From: 2-01-FULL-39-10-A sp964525395
Lineage (GTDB): Bacteria; Patescibacteriota; Microgenomatia; Levybacterales; UBA12049
Assembly: GCA_964525395.1 (NCBI GenBank)
Contig: CAZGGU010000011.1
Location: 1 to 27,393 of the forward strand
Length of the DNA stretch: 27,393 nucleotides
Reading direction: 5' to 3'
Both the position numbers and the translations under genes were made by a program. Position 1 is the stretch's first letter; each line of letters starts with the position of its first letter. Shown here piece by piece: positions 13,151 to 21,681 of this stretch. The notes under the pieces were generated by a model, which made no database searches, had not been told where the DNA came from, and saw only the letters and a list, made by a program, of their open reading frames with translations.

Positions 13151-14364
13151 ATGGATANNNNNNNNNNNNNNNNNNNNNNNNNNNNNNNNNNNNNNNNNNN
13201 NNNNNNNNNNNNNNNNNNNNNNNNNNNNNNNNNNNNNNNNNNNNNNNNNNNNNNNNNCAATTTTTGGGTAAAGCATATGCTCATGGAGCCAGTAAATTTG
13301 AAGATGATGAGATAGCAAGGAAGGAAATAATCGATATAAATAAAAAAGTTTATGAAAAAGACTCTGAAGTGAGCGTAATTTGGGAAAAAGGAAGATCCTG
13401 GAGTTTAGAATATTTTGAAGAACTTTATGTTTTAGTTGGCCTCAAGTATGAGAAGTATTACTTTGAATCAGAAACTGCACCTTATGGCTTGAAGATAGTG
13501 CGTGAAAACACGCCTACAGTTTTTAAGGAAAGTGATGGTGCGGTTGTTTATCGCGGGGAAGATGAACGACTTCATACGCGTGTTTTTATAAATTCTGAAG
13601 GAAATCCTACCTATGAGGCGAAAGATTTAGCCTTGGCAGTAATGAAGGCAGAAGATTTTCCCGATACTGATTCACTTATCATGACTGCGAATGAGCAGGT
13701 TGAATATTTTAAAGTCATGATTGCTGCGCTCACTAAGATTGATCCTTTGGTCGGAAAGAGAACTCAACATCTGAGTTTCGGGTTTGTAAATTTAAAAGAA
13801 GGAAAGATGTCTTCTCGCACAGGAAACGTGGTTTCAGCTTTTTGGCTGCTTGAGGAGGTCGCGAAAAAAATTAAAGAGAATTTTCCAGAAGTAGAAGAGC
13901 GCACTTTAGAGCAGATTTCAGTAGGAGCTGTGAAATGGGGTATGCTTAAGTTTTCACGAGAATCAAATATAGCTTTTTCTATTGATGAAAGTATCTCGAT
14001 TGAAGGTAATTCAGGGCCTTACATGCAATATGCATATGCTAGAACGCAGAGCATTTTGGAGAAGTCTGGAAAAACTACTTTTGAAGCTAAATCCCGTGAA
14101 AAAATTGATGATAAAATGCTAGCACTAGCTCGTCTTCTTTGCCAATATCCTTACGTTTTGAATTCTTCACGGGAAGCATTTGCTCCAAATTTGCTATGTA
14201 ACTATTTATTTGAACTTGCCCAGAATTTCAGCAGCTTTTATGAATCAAAGAAGATTATCGGAGCAGAAGACGAAGAAGAAAGGCTATTCCTGGTAGAGCG
14301 GGTAGGGTATGTTTTAGAGAACGGGTTAAGGCTTTTAGGAATTGAAACTCCTAAGAAGATTTGA
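13151..14364 (+). CDS. argS: arginyl-tRNA synthetase, interrupted by an assembly gap
   Basis: Charges tRNA-Arg with arginine in the cytosol. Only ATGGATA is left before the 100-N gap (13158-13257); after it the frame is open to TGA. The visible C-terminal 368 residues contain the class I signature region GKMSSRTGNVV (KMSKS loop), the upstream LIMTANEQVEYFKV stretch, and the ArgS-typical YMQYAYARTQSIL at the start of the DALR anticodon-binding domain. The N-terminal HIGH motif lies in the gap. Since an ArgS is usually about 550 aa, the true gap is probably larger than 100 bases. The M16-type peptidase begins 20 bases downstream. Confidence 0.9.
13158..13257. other. assembly gap (100 N)
   Basis: Exactly 100 N, a conventional length for a gap of unknown size. 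It removes the N-terminal part of argS. Confidence 0.95.
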
Positions 14365-14383
14365 TAAGATCCATTGATCATGT

Positions 14384-15081
14384 ATGAAGATTGTTAAGAA
14401 AANNNNNNNNNNNNNNNNNNNNNNNNNNNNNNNNNNNNNNNNNNNNNNNNNNNNNNNNNNNNNNNNNNNNNNNNNNNNNNNNNNNNNNNNNNNNNNNNNN
14501 NNTTAGCGCTCGGTTTTAGGACAGTTCCTTTGAAGTCTGAGGAGAAATACGCACTTTCAGTGTTAGCCTCTATTCTCGGCGGAGGTATGAGTTCTCGTTT
14601 ATTTTCAGAAGTCAGAGAAAAAAGGGGACTTTCATATTATGTAAGAGCAAGCTCGGATCAGTATACTGACGCAGGTTCCTTAGTAGTCAATGCGGGTGTG
14701 GATCCGAAGAGGATTTTTGAAGCTGTTGAAGTAATTGTAGCGGAGTTATCTGATTTGAAAAATGGAAAGAAACCAATTAGCAGTGAAGAGTTTTCTAAGG
14801 CTAAAGAATACTTGAAAGGACACTTGGTGCTTGAATTAGAGGATTCTCGCTCAGTTTCTGTGTATTATGCAACGCAATATATTTTGGAAAATGAGGCAAT
14901 AAACCCTGATGAGGTGATAAAGAAGATAGATAAGGTTACAATTGAGGAGGTAATGAGAGTTGCTAAGAAATATTTAACTGATAAAACATTAAATCTTGCA
15001 GTAATCGGTGATTATGGAGCAAACGAGAAAATTAAATCTGCTAATTTACAAAAATTCGAAAAACTATTAAAATTAAGCTAA
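14384..15081 (+). CDS. M16 family zinc peptidase (insulinase/processing-peptidase type), interrupted by a gap
   Basis: A likely start, MKIVKK, is seen at 14384-14402 before the gap; the frame reopens at 14503. The visible part reads LGFRTVPLKSEEKYALSV, then SILGGGMSSRLFSEVREKRGLSYYV, the classical M16 motif that follows the metal site, and ends with helices typical of the domain. The HxxEH zinc motif should be in the gap. These peptidases often act on exported or misfolded peptides; the location here cannot be read. It is co-directional with argS, and ndk starts 3 bases after its stop, so the three probably form one operon. Confidence 0.82.
14403..14502. other. assembly gap (100 N)
   Basis: Exactly 100 N. 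It removes the catalytic N-terminal half of the M16-type peptidase. Confidence 0.95.
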
Positions 15082-15083
15082 TT

Positions 15084-15545
15084 ATGGAAAGATCAGTAGT
15101 TCTAGTTAAGCCAGATGGAGTTCAAAGAGGCCTAATAGGTGAGATTATCTCCCGATTTGAAAGAAAAGGGTTTAAGTTAGTTGCGCTTAAAATGATTCCT
15201 CTAGGAGATGAGCTTTTAGAAAACTGGTATGAGCATCACAAAGATAAGCCATTTTTTCCAGGACTTAAGTCATACATGCAGGAGGTTCCAGTAGTTGCGA
15301 TGGTTTGGCAAGGACATGAAGGAATCGCTGCTATCCGAAAGATGATTGGAATTACTAAGTCTCGTGAAGCAGAGCCAGGTACAATCAGAGGAGACTTTGC
15401 TATGAGTCAGCAATATAACTTAATCCATGCTTCAGAAAACGCAGAAGCAGCCGAGAAAGAAATCGGTCTTATGTTTACAGAAGCAGAGATGTTTGATTGG
15501 AATAAGAAAGATATTGAATCTATTTACCTACCAGACGAACGCTAA
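15084..15545 (+). CDS. ndk: nucleoside diphosphate kinase
   Basis: Transfers the gamma phosphate between nucleoside tri- and diphosphates through a phosphohistidine. 153 aa, close to the family norm. It starts ERSVVLVKPDGVQRGLIGEI, the strand and loop at the nucleotide site. The active histidine is His115 in YNLIHASEN, followed by the conserved serine-glutamate. RGDFAMSQ fits the usual RGDF pattern. It starts 3 bases after the peptidase gene without an SD, so coupled translation is likely. A strong terminator follows. Confidence 0.95.
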   Translation: MERSVVLVKPDGVQRGLIGEIISRFERKGFKLVALKMIPLGDELLENWYEHHKDKPFFPGLKSYMQEVPVVAMVWQGHEGIAAIRKMIGITKSREAEPGTIRGDFAMSQQYNLIHASENAEAAEKEIGLMFTEAEMFDWNKKDIESIYLPDER

Positions 15546-15547
15546 AA

Positions 15548-15590
15548 TTTCTGCCACTTTTTGAAGAAAAAGTTGCAGAAAACTTTTTTG
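15548..15590 (+). terminator. intrinsic terminator of the argS-ndk operon
   Basis: TTTCTGC-C-ACTTTTT pairs with AAAAAGT-T-GCAGAAA around GAAG, giving 14 pairs and one mismatch; ACTTTTTT follows. The remaining 15591-15736 between two convergent genes shows nothing else. Confidence 0.85.
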
Positions 15591-15736
15591 CTCTGAAGTT
15601 AGACTTGTTTTTATTTATTCATTTACCGTGGGAATTCACCCCCTTTTCGATTTTTCAAGCCGAGGAATCTCGCCGCTGCATTCATTCATAAAAACTTAAT
15701 GTCTTTTGTTCAAGGCAAAGGATGAAGAGTAGGGAA

Positions 15737-16495
15737 TTACTTGGTTGGGGACATTGAAGCGTATTCGGCGTCTATGAGGTCTTTAAATTCCTGAGCGTTT
15801 TGAGGGAAAACTGATTTATTTCCAATAATAAATGTAGGTGTAGATTGAAGTCCAAGGCTAACAGCTTTATTTTCTGAAGCTATAATAGCATTTTTAGCCT
15901 CATCTGAGTGCATGTCTTCTTTGAATTTGTCTCCATCCAATCCGATAGCCACAGCGTATGCAACGAACGTGTCGGTAGGGTCTTCTACGCCTTCCCAGCT
16001 CGTTTGTTTATTGAAGAGCTCGTCTTTCATTTCTTCAAATTTACCCTGCTTATTTGCAGCGTATGCAGCCTGAGCTGAGATTCTAGCATTTTTATGGGCG
16101 GTAGAAAGTGGGAAGTATCTATATACGAATTTTACTCGGCTTGAATTTTCTTCGAGAACCTGTTTAAGGATCGAATTATATTTCGCACAGGTTGGACACT
16201 GGAAATCACCATATTCAATAATCGCGACTTTGGCATTTTTATCTCCAATAATAATATCTTCTTCGCTTATTTTGGGAATATTGTTTACTGTTTGAGCCTG
16301 AGGAGTGCCTGAGGTAGTACCAGTGGAGCCTGCAAGTTTGACTAGAAGTCCAAGTCCGAGTACACATGCAACTATAATTCCTGCCCAAATCCCATACTTT
16401 TTCATCTTTTCTTTTTTTTCAGCGTCTTTTAGGGATTTTTGCCATTCAGAGGAATTTTTCTCAGGTGAGTTAGAAAGGTTTTTCTTCTTTTGCAT
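15737..16495 (-). CDS. membrane-anchored DsbA-like thioredoxin-fold protein
   Basis: 252 aa. A lysine-rich N-terminus, one span at about residues 34-55, and a low-complexity Ser/Thr/Gly linker lead to an extracytoplasmic thioredoxin domain. The active site is C100-P-T-C103 in GDFQCPTCAKY. The cis-proline loop is STPTFIIG near the end. This is the DsbA/thioredoxin_4 type common in Patescibacteria and Gram-positives. It probably forms or shuffles disulfides in exported proteins, such as the four-cysteine secreted protein (inference). Leaderless: TTGCAA, 17 bases, TAAAAT, 6 bases, ATG. Confidence 0.88.
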   Translation of the reverse strand: MQKKKNLSNSPEKNSSEWQKSLKDAEKKEKMKKYGIWAGIIVACVLGLGLLVKLAGSTGTTSGTPQAQTVNNIPKISEEDIIIGDKNAKVAIIEYGDFQCPTCAKYNSILKQVLEENSSRVKFVYRYFPLSTAHKNARISAQAAYAANKQGKFEEMKDELFNKQTSWEGVEDPTDTFVAYAVAIGLDGDKFKEDMHSDEAKNAIIASENKAVSLGLQSTPTFIIGNKSVFPQNAQEFKDLIDAEYASMSPTK

Positions 16496-16501
16496 CCCTC
16501 T

Positions 16502-16567
16502 ATTTTAGGTTTGAGAAGGGTAAATTGCAAGAGGAAATTTGACAGAGAGAGTAATTTGAAATAGTAT
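16502..16567. promoter_or_regulatory. back-to-back promoters, both leaderless
   Basis: Minus: TTGCAA (16530-16525), 17 bases, TAAAAT (16507-16502), then 6 bases to ATG. Plus: TTGACA (16539-16544), 17 bases, TAGTAT (16562-16567), then 6 bases to ATG at 16574. The -35 boxes are 8 bases apart. Confidence 0.75.
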
Positions 16568-16573
16568 ATTTAC

Positions 16574-16891
16574 ATGTCAGACAGGGCAGCAGAATACACT
16601 CCAAGAGGATCAACCCCAGAAGCTTTAGCTGAAGCTCAGGAAAAAGCTGAAGAAGCTTTGGTGGGTGGTTCAGATCCAAGATCTGCGACTACAATTAGCG
16701 GTGAAAATAGTTCAAAGACATTTTTGGGTAGGTTTCTTCACAGACTCGGTCATGTAGATCACCCTCGATCGGGACAAGATGGTGACTTATCCAATCCTGT
16801 TCTAAAGGCAAAAGCAGAAGATTTAGAAGCAAGGACAATGGATAATGCTCTTTCAAGTCTTCCTCCTCAGCCTCAGCAAAAAGACGAATAG
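16574..16891 (+). CDS. hypothetical protein, 105 aa, low complexity
   Basis: Polar, alanine/glutamate/serine-rich, probably largely disordered: EALAEAQEKAEEALVGG near the start, then SKTFLGRFLHRLGHV in the middle, the only region with amphipathic helix character. It has no span or signal and is not recognised. The TTGACA/TAGTAT promoter is 6 bases upstream. Its style matches the disordered proteins at 17674 and 20105, which suggests lineage-specific backbone proteins. Confidence 0.68.
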   Translation: MSDRAAEYTPRGSTPEALAEAQEKAEEALVGGSDPRSATTISGENSSKTFLGRFLHRLGHVDHPRSGQDGDLSNPVLKAKAEDLEARTMDNALSSLPPQPQQKDE

Positions 16892-16922
16892 TTCATATTC
16901 TTGTGGTAAAATACTATCATAC

Positions 16923-16996
16923 GTTCCCGTAGCTCAACTGGATAGAGCAGTCCCGTCCTAAGGGAAAGATTGGAGGTTCAACTCCTCTCGGGGACG
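16923..16996 (+). tRNA. tRNA-Arg (anticodon CCT)
   Basis: Cloverleaf: acceptor GTTCCCG/CGGGGAC (one G-T), D stem GCTC/GAGC, anticodon stem TCCC/GGGA with loop GTCCTAA (anticodon CCT at 16957-16959), T stem GGAGG/CCTCT with TTCAACT loop. CCA is not encoded. It reads AGG arginine codons, which the backbone genes use. Confidence 0.93.
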
Positions 16997-17050
16997 CACA
17001 CCCTTCGAGGAGAACACGCTTCAAATGATATATTTTGATATAATACATCT

Positions 17051-17452
17051 ATGGGAGAAAGAAGTAGATATTACCCTCAACTTGAAATTCCTGATAGATT
17101 CACTATTACGACCGGTGGGGAAGAAGGTTTATTTATCGAGCAGACAAAAGATAAATTTTTTAGTGACGTTTTAGACGTATTAGGTTTTGACTTGGAAGCT
17201 AGAAGGCATTTTGTGGAAGAAGAGGTTTATGAATTAGCTATTCCAAGTCCAATTGATTTGGAACCGCGTCAGCTCACTGATAGAAGAATTAACATCTTAC
17301 TAGTTATGAGAAAAATGGTGGCTACTGTTGTAGCAAATAGAGACGATTATAACTTCTGGGATGTTGGTTTTGCTTCATACTTAAATCCCGAATTAGAAGC
17401 TCAAATAAAAGATGCCTACCGAAAATTCGTTTCAGTTCGTGAAGAGCGATAA
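17051..17452 (+). CDS. hypothetical protein, 133 aa
   Basis: Soluble, helical, not recognised. It begins GERSRYYPQLEIPDRFTI and continues with an acidic helical region (FVEEEVYELAIPSP), then RRINILLVMRKMVATVVANRDDYNFWDVGF. No cysteines or span. TGATATAAT, an extended -10, is 6 bases before the ATG, so the transcript is probably leaderless. It lies just after the tRNA gene but has its own promoter. Confidence 0.7.
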   Translation: MGERSRYYPQLEIPDRFTITTGGEEGLFIEQTKDKFFSDVLDVLGFDLEARRHFVEEEVYELAIPSPIDLEPRQLTDRRINILLVMRKMVATVVANRDDYNFWDVGFASYLNPELEAQIKDAYRKFVSVREER

Positions 17453-17460
17453 ATTCCTTC

Positions 17461-17489
17461 TTGACACATTAGGCCTATAATGATATCAT
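17461..17489 (+). promoter_or_regulatory. promoter before gap-truncated gene
   Basis: TTGACA (17461-17466), 17-base spacer, TATCAT (17484-17489), followed after 10 bases by ATG at 17500. Confidence 0.65.
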
Positions 17490-17499
17490 TCCCCAGATT

Positions 17500-17516
17500 A
17501 TGTCACGTATTGAAGC
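17500..17516 (+). CDS. start of an unknown gene cut by a gap
   Basis: ATGTCACGTATTGAAGC (MSRIEA) is left before the gap. The promoter position supports a real start, but nothing can be said of the product. Its end may be lost in the gap, since the 39 bases after the gap look like promoter sequence for the next gene. Confidence 0.35.
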
Positions 17517-17616
17517 NNNNNNNNNNNNNNNNNNNNNNNNNNNNNNNNNNNNNNNNNNNNNNNNNNNNNNNNNNNNNNNNNNNNNNNNNNNNNNNNNNNN
17601 NNNNNNNNNNNNNNNN
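17517..17616. other. assembly gap (100 N)
   Basis: Exactly 100 N, true length unknown; removes most of the MSRIEA gene. Confidence 0.95.
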
Positions 17617-17636
17617 AACTATAAGTCTTCTTTAGC

Positions 17637-17665
17637 TTGACTATTTAGCTTCAGAGTGCTATTAT
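17637..17665 (+). promoter_or_regulatory. promoter of the 546-aa protein gene
   Basis: TTGACT (17637-17642), 17-base spacer, TATTAT (17660-17665), 8 bases before the ATG at 17674. Confidence 0.7.
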
Positions 17666-17673
17666 GCAGCCAC

Positions 17674-19314
17674 ATGGCAATAGAACATTTACCTCCCATA
17701 TCAACAGAATCAGAAAAGCCTATCCAATTAAATTTGGAGCAGATGTATTTGGATAGAAAAGCCTTAATTGAAGCAGGTACTCCTGAGGCCAAAATCCCGG
17801 TGTGGGAGGTTTATGTGAGGCAAGAATATAGAAATAGTCTTACTGATGAGGTTACATTGAATTATATCCAAAGATTTAGATCTGATGGAGAAGTGCAGAT
17901 AATTGGTACGAATTTAGGTAAGATTGAGCATTCAGAATATAGAGCTGAAGATGCATTTAGACACTTAAATCAGTCTGTAGTTCAGATTGAAGAGCCTACA
18001 CATTATAGGTTTTATACGACAGATATTTCAGTGCTTAATCAAGATGCAATGAGAGCGCCAGATCAATCAGATACTTTAAAAAAAGAATTCGAAAGATTAC
18101 AAAACGAAGGTAATATAGTTTTTGGGCCACCCCTTGATGAAGAAGCATTATGGGAAGCAGTTCATGGCACACCTGTAATTAAGCTTGGCACTGGTGAAGC
18201 TTTCGATCTAGATAGACAAGCTGCGGAAAAAGCTAGGCAAGATCAAGCAAGAGCTGAAGCAGATGCTTTAAGGCTTCAGGCTGTCGAAGCAGCAGATTAT
18301 GTAAGGGAATTAGCAGAAATTGAAGAACTTAGAGCCGCTGCTAGAGCGGAGCGGGAAAATGCTGAAGTGGGGGGAGAATTATCTGCAGTAAGGGCAGAGA
18401 TTGCAGGCTCATTAGATAAGGATCAAGAAGCTGAAATGCTAAAAAGTCTTTGGAGTACGAATTCTTCTGGAATTGAATCGAAAATGGATACTCATCCAAA
18501 AATAAAAAATAAAGAAGATCTGATAAATGCGGGTTTTATTATGGGTGCGCCTCAGTTGTCTGGAGACCTTCCATGGGTGGATGTAGTTTCTGAGATTGAG
18601 GAAATACGGGTAGAAACAAGGGTGCTTAAGGGAGTAAGTTCAGAAACAACTAGTAAAGATAGATTAGATTTAATTAAAGTTATTGAAATTCCTGAACCGC
18701 AGCCAATTCCAGGACAGCCTACTATTTTCTGGCCTCATATTGAGCCAACTGAAATTACAGAAGGCGAAGATTCTCCAGTGGAAAATCCAGAAGTACCGGA
18801 AGGTGTAAAAGTAATTACCTATAAAACTCGAGGTGGAAAAGAGCAGACAAGGTATAAGAGGATTAAAGATGGAAAATTCGTTGGCAAAGATGGTTTAACT
18901 AAAAAAGAGAGAGAAGGAAAGGTTTTGAAAAATGGAGCAAAAGGTTATAGGAATGGAAACGGGCAGAATGGAAACGGCCATGGTAAAGGACATTTGGAAG
19001 GAACTACAGTAATTGCCCAAAGAATCCCAAAACCTAAAGAGAGAAAGCCAAGAGCTCCTGAGGCTGAAGCGACAGTAGAGAGACCGGCACGATTTCCTGT
19101 AACAGTTTTTGATTATGATCCAAGTCAGATCATAGTAGACAGAAATATGGTTGAATATCGTGCGCTTGATGGATTAGCAAAAGCTAAGTTAGATGCACAT
19201 CTTAGAAATCTTAGGCCTGAATATGATTTAGAAGCTGACGAAGATGAGATATTAAGACTTTTCGGAGTTCATGTTAGTATTCGTCGTCCTCAACAAGCTC
19301 CAGTTAAAAGATAA
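17674..19314 (+). CDS. large hypothetical protein with charged helical and Gly/Asn-rich regions
   Basis: 546 aa from ATG 17674; a GTG 18 bases earlier overlaps the -10 and is rejected. Residues about 1-170 are mixed alpha/beta and end near FGPPLDEEALWEAVHG. About 180-250 is a long Ala/Glu/Arg/Gln helix, probably coiled coil (EKARQDQARAEADALRLQ). A proline-rich stretch follows, then a basic segment KTRGGKEQTRYKRIKDGKFVGK. A Gly/Asn/His low-complexity stretch (NGNGQNGNGHGKGH) and a compact C-terminal helical region complete it. No signal or span. It may be a structural or nucleic-acid-associated protein; not recognised. Confidence 0.78.
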   Translation: MAIEHLPPISTESEKPIQLNLEQMYLDRKALIEAGTPEAKIPVWEVYVRQEYRNSLTDEVTLNYIQRFRSDGEVQIIGTNLGKIEHSEYRAEDAFRHLNQSVVQIEEPTHYRFYTTDISVLNQDAMRAPDQSDTLKKEFERLQNEGNIVFGPPLDEEALWEAVHGTPVIKLGTGEAFDLDRQAAEKARQDQARAEADALRLQAVEAADYVRELAEIEELRAAARAERENAEVGGELSAVRAEIAGSLDKDQEAEMLKSLWSTNSSGIESKMDTHPKIKNKEDLINAGFIMGAPQLSGDLPWVDVVSEIEEIRVETRVLKGVSSETTSKDRLDLIKVIEIPEPQPIPGQPTIFWPHIEPTEITEGEDSPVENPEVPEGVKVITYKTRGGKEQTRYKRIKDGKFVGKDGLTKKEREGKVLKNGAKGYRNGNGQNGNGHGKGHLEGTTVIAQRIPKPKERKPRAPEAEATVERPARFPVTVFDYDPSQIIVDRNMVEYRALDGLAKAKLDAHLRNLRPEYDLEADEDEILRLFGVHVSIRRPQQAPVKR

Positions 19315-19333
19315 TTTCTGCTACTATTAATTT

Positions 19334-20065
19334 ATGACCAGGAGTCAAAAGATCAAATTTATCACGTTTAGAACGATTGGTAATTTCTTAATTCTTTTCG
19401 CGATCTTCGGAGTTCTTGCGACTTTCGGACCAGTTCTTTATTACGAAGCTCAATATAAAATCATCCAAGCCCGGGGAGTGGAGTTTAAAGTGGCAGATGA
19501 ATCTTCTGCGTTTGCCTCGCTTATTGAGCAGCAAAAAGCTGAAGCCAATGCTAGTTTTGGAGATCTTTTGACAGGTTCGAAAGAACAAACCCTCTATCCG
19601 CCTGATAAAGATTTTAGTATAGTAATTCCTAAAATTGGTGCTTCCTCAAAAGTTATTCCCAACGTAAACCCAGCTGATGAAAGTGATTTTTTGCCAGCGC
19701 TTTTGGAAGGCGTAGCGCATGCGCAAGGAACTGTTTTTCCAGGGCAGCAGGGAAATGTTTATCTCTTCGCACACTCAGCTGATAATTTCTGGGATGCAGG
19801 CCGATACAATGCGATTTTCTATCTCTTAAAAGATTTAAATAAAGGAGATGAGATAGTTCTTCTCTATCAGGGGCAACGTATTAATTATTTCGTAACTGAC
19901 ACAAAGATAGTCGATCCAGAAGATGTTTCGTATATTACGAATGCGAAAGAGGGAGCAGAGCAGCTAATTTTGCAGACATGCTGGCCTCCAGGAACTACGT
20001 TTAAGCGATTACTAGTTTTTGCTCGTCCGCGAAAAACAGACCAGATATTTAATATAGAGGAATAA
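19334..20065 (+). CDS. sortase (membrane-anchored transpeptidase)
   Basis: 243 aa. It cleaves sorting signals in exported proteins and attaches them to the cell surface. One N-terminal span at about residues 14-37 is followed by the sortase barrel. The catalytic triad is visible: His147 (LFAHSADNFW), Cys216 (LQTCWPPG) and Arg225 (KRLLVFAR). The usual TLTC is LQTC here. VIPKIGASSKVI starts the domain. It resembles class D/E-like or unclassified sortases; I cannot type it. TGCTACTAT is 6 bases before the ATG, so probably leaderless. No obvious LPxTG-type substrate is visible in the window. Confidence 0.9.
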   Translation: MTRSQKIKFITFRTIGNFLILFAIFGVLATFGPVLYYEAQYKIIQARGVEFKVADESSAFASLIEQQKAEANASFGDLLTGSKEQTLYPPDKDFSIVIPKIGASSKVIPNVNPADESDFLPALLEGVAHAQGTVFPGQQGNVYLFAHSADNFWDAGRYNAIFYLLKDLNKGDEIVLLYQGQRINYFVTDTKIVDPEDVSYITNAKEGAEQLILQTCWPPGTTFKRLLVFARPRKTDQIFNIEE

Positions 20066-20066
20066 T

Positions 20067-20095
20067 TTGACAACGGCTAAGAGTTGAGTTAATAA
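20067..20095 (+). promoter_or_regulatory. promoter of the 79-aa protein gene
   Basis: TTGACA (20067-20072), 17-base spacer, TAATAA (20090-20095), 9 bases before ATG at 20105. Confidence 0.55.
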
Positions 20096-20104
20096 TTGAT
20101 ACCT

Positions 20105-20344
20105 ATGGCAGATATTGGATCAAGTGAGCAAGCTCATCAAGATTTTAAATTTATCCCTCCCAAGGATGGGCATGATCATGTTGTTCCTTCTCAAGAGACA
20201 ATCGTTCCGGAGAGAAGTGGCGTTAGTCGTATACCTGATGAAAAAAGAACAATAGTTCCCCCGAATCCGCCTGTTCCAGATATGGCTCCTCAAACACCAG
20301 AGCAATCATTTTGGCAAAAAGTCAGAAGAGGTAGATTCCACTAG
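20105..20344 (+). CDS. hypothetical protein, 79 aa, proline-rich
   Basis: Polar, proline-rich and probably disordered. It repeats a TIVP-type phrase (ETIVPERSG, RTIVPPNPPVPD) and ends in a small basic helix (EQSFWQKVRRGRFH). No span. Its stop lies two bases from the end of the convergent PEGA gene. Not recognised; similar in style to the protein at 16574. Confidence 0.62.
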   Translation: MADIGSSEQAHQDFKFIPPKDGHDHVVPSQETIVPERSGVSRIPDEKRTIVPPNPPVPDMAPQTPEQSFWQKVRRGRFH

Positions 20345-20345
20345 C

Positions 20346-21560
20346 TTATTTAAGGCTGATTGTATATAGATTTGGAGTAATCATGTTATTTCCCAGGTTG
20401 GTTAAGACCACAATCCTTGTAGCATCTGGCCAAGGAAAAACATAGTTTTCGATGAAAGGTCCTGCATAAACTGTTACGTCATTTGCTCCATCAAAGTCAA
20501 TCATGTGAAGAGCTTTGTCTTTGACGAAGATAATGTTTCTGTTATTCGTGAACCAACTATATGCGCCTTTGAAATTCGCTTCATCCATCTCATAGTTTCT
20601 GTCTTCTTTAGTGTCGTAAACATAAATCTGACCTTTGGTGATTGTTCGCTGTTCTGGGGTAGAATTAGCACCGATTAATCTTGGCGTGATAATTACTGGA
20701 AGGGTAGCAGAGCGGGAAGCTTCATAAAGAATTTTATTTTGGTCCGGTGAAAAACTTAAAATATTAAAGTTTTCTTTGGCAAGTGTACGCATTTTTTTAG
20801 GCATTGAGTTTAAGTTAGCTTTATCTTTATTCGCCTGAAGTTTAGTCCAGCTGGCATTTACACCTTCAAGTGTAGCGGTCACGTTATTTGGGGGATTATT
20901 TCCTCGATCGGTGTCGAGAAGATATGAGTTCGAAACTTCTGGGTTGAGTGCTGAGGAAATGGTAGCAATCAAGTCTTTTCCATCAGGTGACCAGCTAAAC
21001 ATAGATTCAGAAAAAAGATCTGCTGAATCATCTACGATTTGGGAAGAGGAATTCTGGAGAATTAGAGGATTTGCTTTCATATCATAAATATAAATTCCAT
21101 TTTTGGATGCTGATTGGGAAGAGACGGAATAAGCAATTTTGGTGAGTGTTGGGTCAATCATAGGATTAATTGCGCCTACTTCTGTGATGTTTTCAAGTTT
21201 AGGTGCTGTAGGAATGAGCAGTGCTTCTGCAGTGGATACAATTTCAGCATCGATCGTAATTCTTTTTTCCCAAGGGAAGTATCCAGCCTTAGCGATCTTG
21301 ATGGAATATTCGCCTGGAGCGAGGTTAATGGTGTTGTCTGTGGCTGTTTTAAGCTTGCCATCGACGAAAACTTGAGCACCATCTGGAAGACTTTTTACAA
21401 CTAGAAGGCCTGTTCCTTTTAAAGCTGGTTTTCCGCTATCGAAGCCAAATCTATAACCTTTACCATATAAAACTACACCAACTGTAGCTAAGACCAATAA
21501 AGTAAAAACGAAAATAGAGAAGACGTGTTGCTTATTTACCTTTTTAGTTAAAGTTTTCAC
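20346..21560 (-). CDS. membrane-anchored PEGA-domain protein with beta-propeller-like C-terminus
   Basis: 404 aa. Span at about residues 13-33, then a PEGA domain at about 48-110: LLVVKSLPDGAQVFVDG, LAPGEYSIKIAKAGYFPW. The rest has repeated blades typical of WD40-like/TolB-type propellers: IYIYDMKANP, SWSPDGKDLI, SFSPDQNKILYEAS, IYVYDTKEDR. It probably faces outward and binds cell-wall or surface ligands. GTG start, 8 bases after TATAAT. This combination is frequent in Patescibacteria. The divergent neighbour mreB suggests an envelope-related role. Confidence 0.85.
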   Translation of the reverse strand: MKTLTKKVNKQHVFSIFVFTLLVLATVGVVLYGKGYRFGFDSGKPALKGTGLLVVKSLPDGAQVFVDGKLKTATDNTINLAPGEYSIKIAKAGYFPWEKRITIDAEIVSTAEALLIPTAPKLENITEVGAINPMIDPTLTKIAYSVSSQSASKNGIYIYDMKANPLILQNSSSQIVDDSADLFSESMFSWSPDGKDLIATISSALNPEVSNSYLLDTDRGNNPPNNVTATLEGVNASWTKLQANKDKANLNSMPKKMRTLAKENFNILSFSPDQNKILYEASRSATLPVIITPRLIGANSTPEQRTITKGQIYVYDTKEDRNYEMDEANFKGAYSWFTNNRNIIFVKDKALHMIDFDGANDVTVYAGPFIENYVFPWPDATRIVVLTNLGNNMITPNLYTISLK

Positions 21561-21568
21561 TAAATGAA

Positions 21569-21619
21569 ATTATAGTATTTGCTCGAAAATGTTGCAAGTA
21601 AATAGTGGTTTGTTATAAT
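21569..21619. promoter_or_regulatory. divergent promoters sharing one palindromic -35 box
   Basis: TTGCAA at 21592-21597 is its own reverse complement. Leftward: 17-base spacer to TATAAT (21574-21569), then 8 bases to GTG of the PEGA gene. Rightward: 16-base spacer to TGTTATAAT (21611-21619) before mreB, whose leader is about 55 bases. One hexamer can serve both directions, so occupancy would be exclusive. Confidence 0.65.
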
Positions 21620-21681
21620 GGACTTCAGGTCAAACTAAGCTTGATATATAAAGTATATATTGAGATCTACTTTTCAAATTT

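Noticed and set aside
12931..13157. Open frame running into argS from 12931
   Set aside because: It crosses the divergent promoter region and only joins argS through the 100-N gap; the leaderless ATG at 13151 is a better start.
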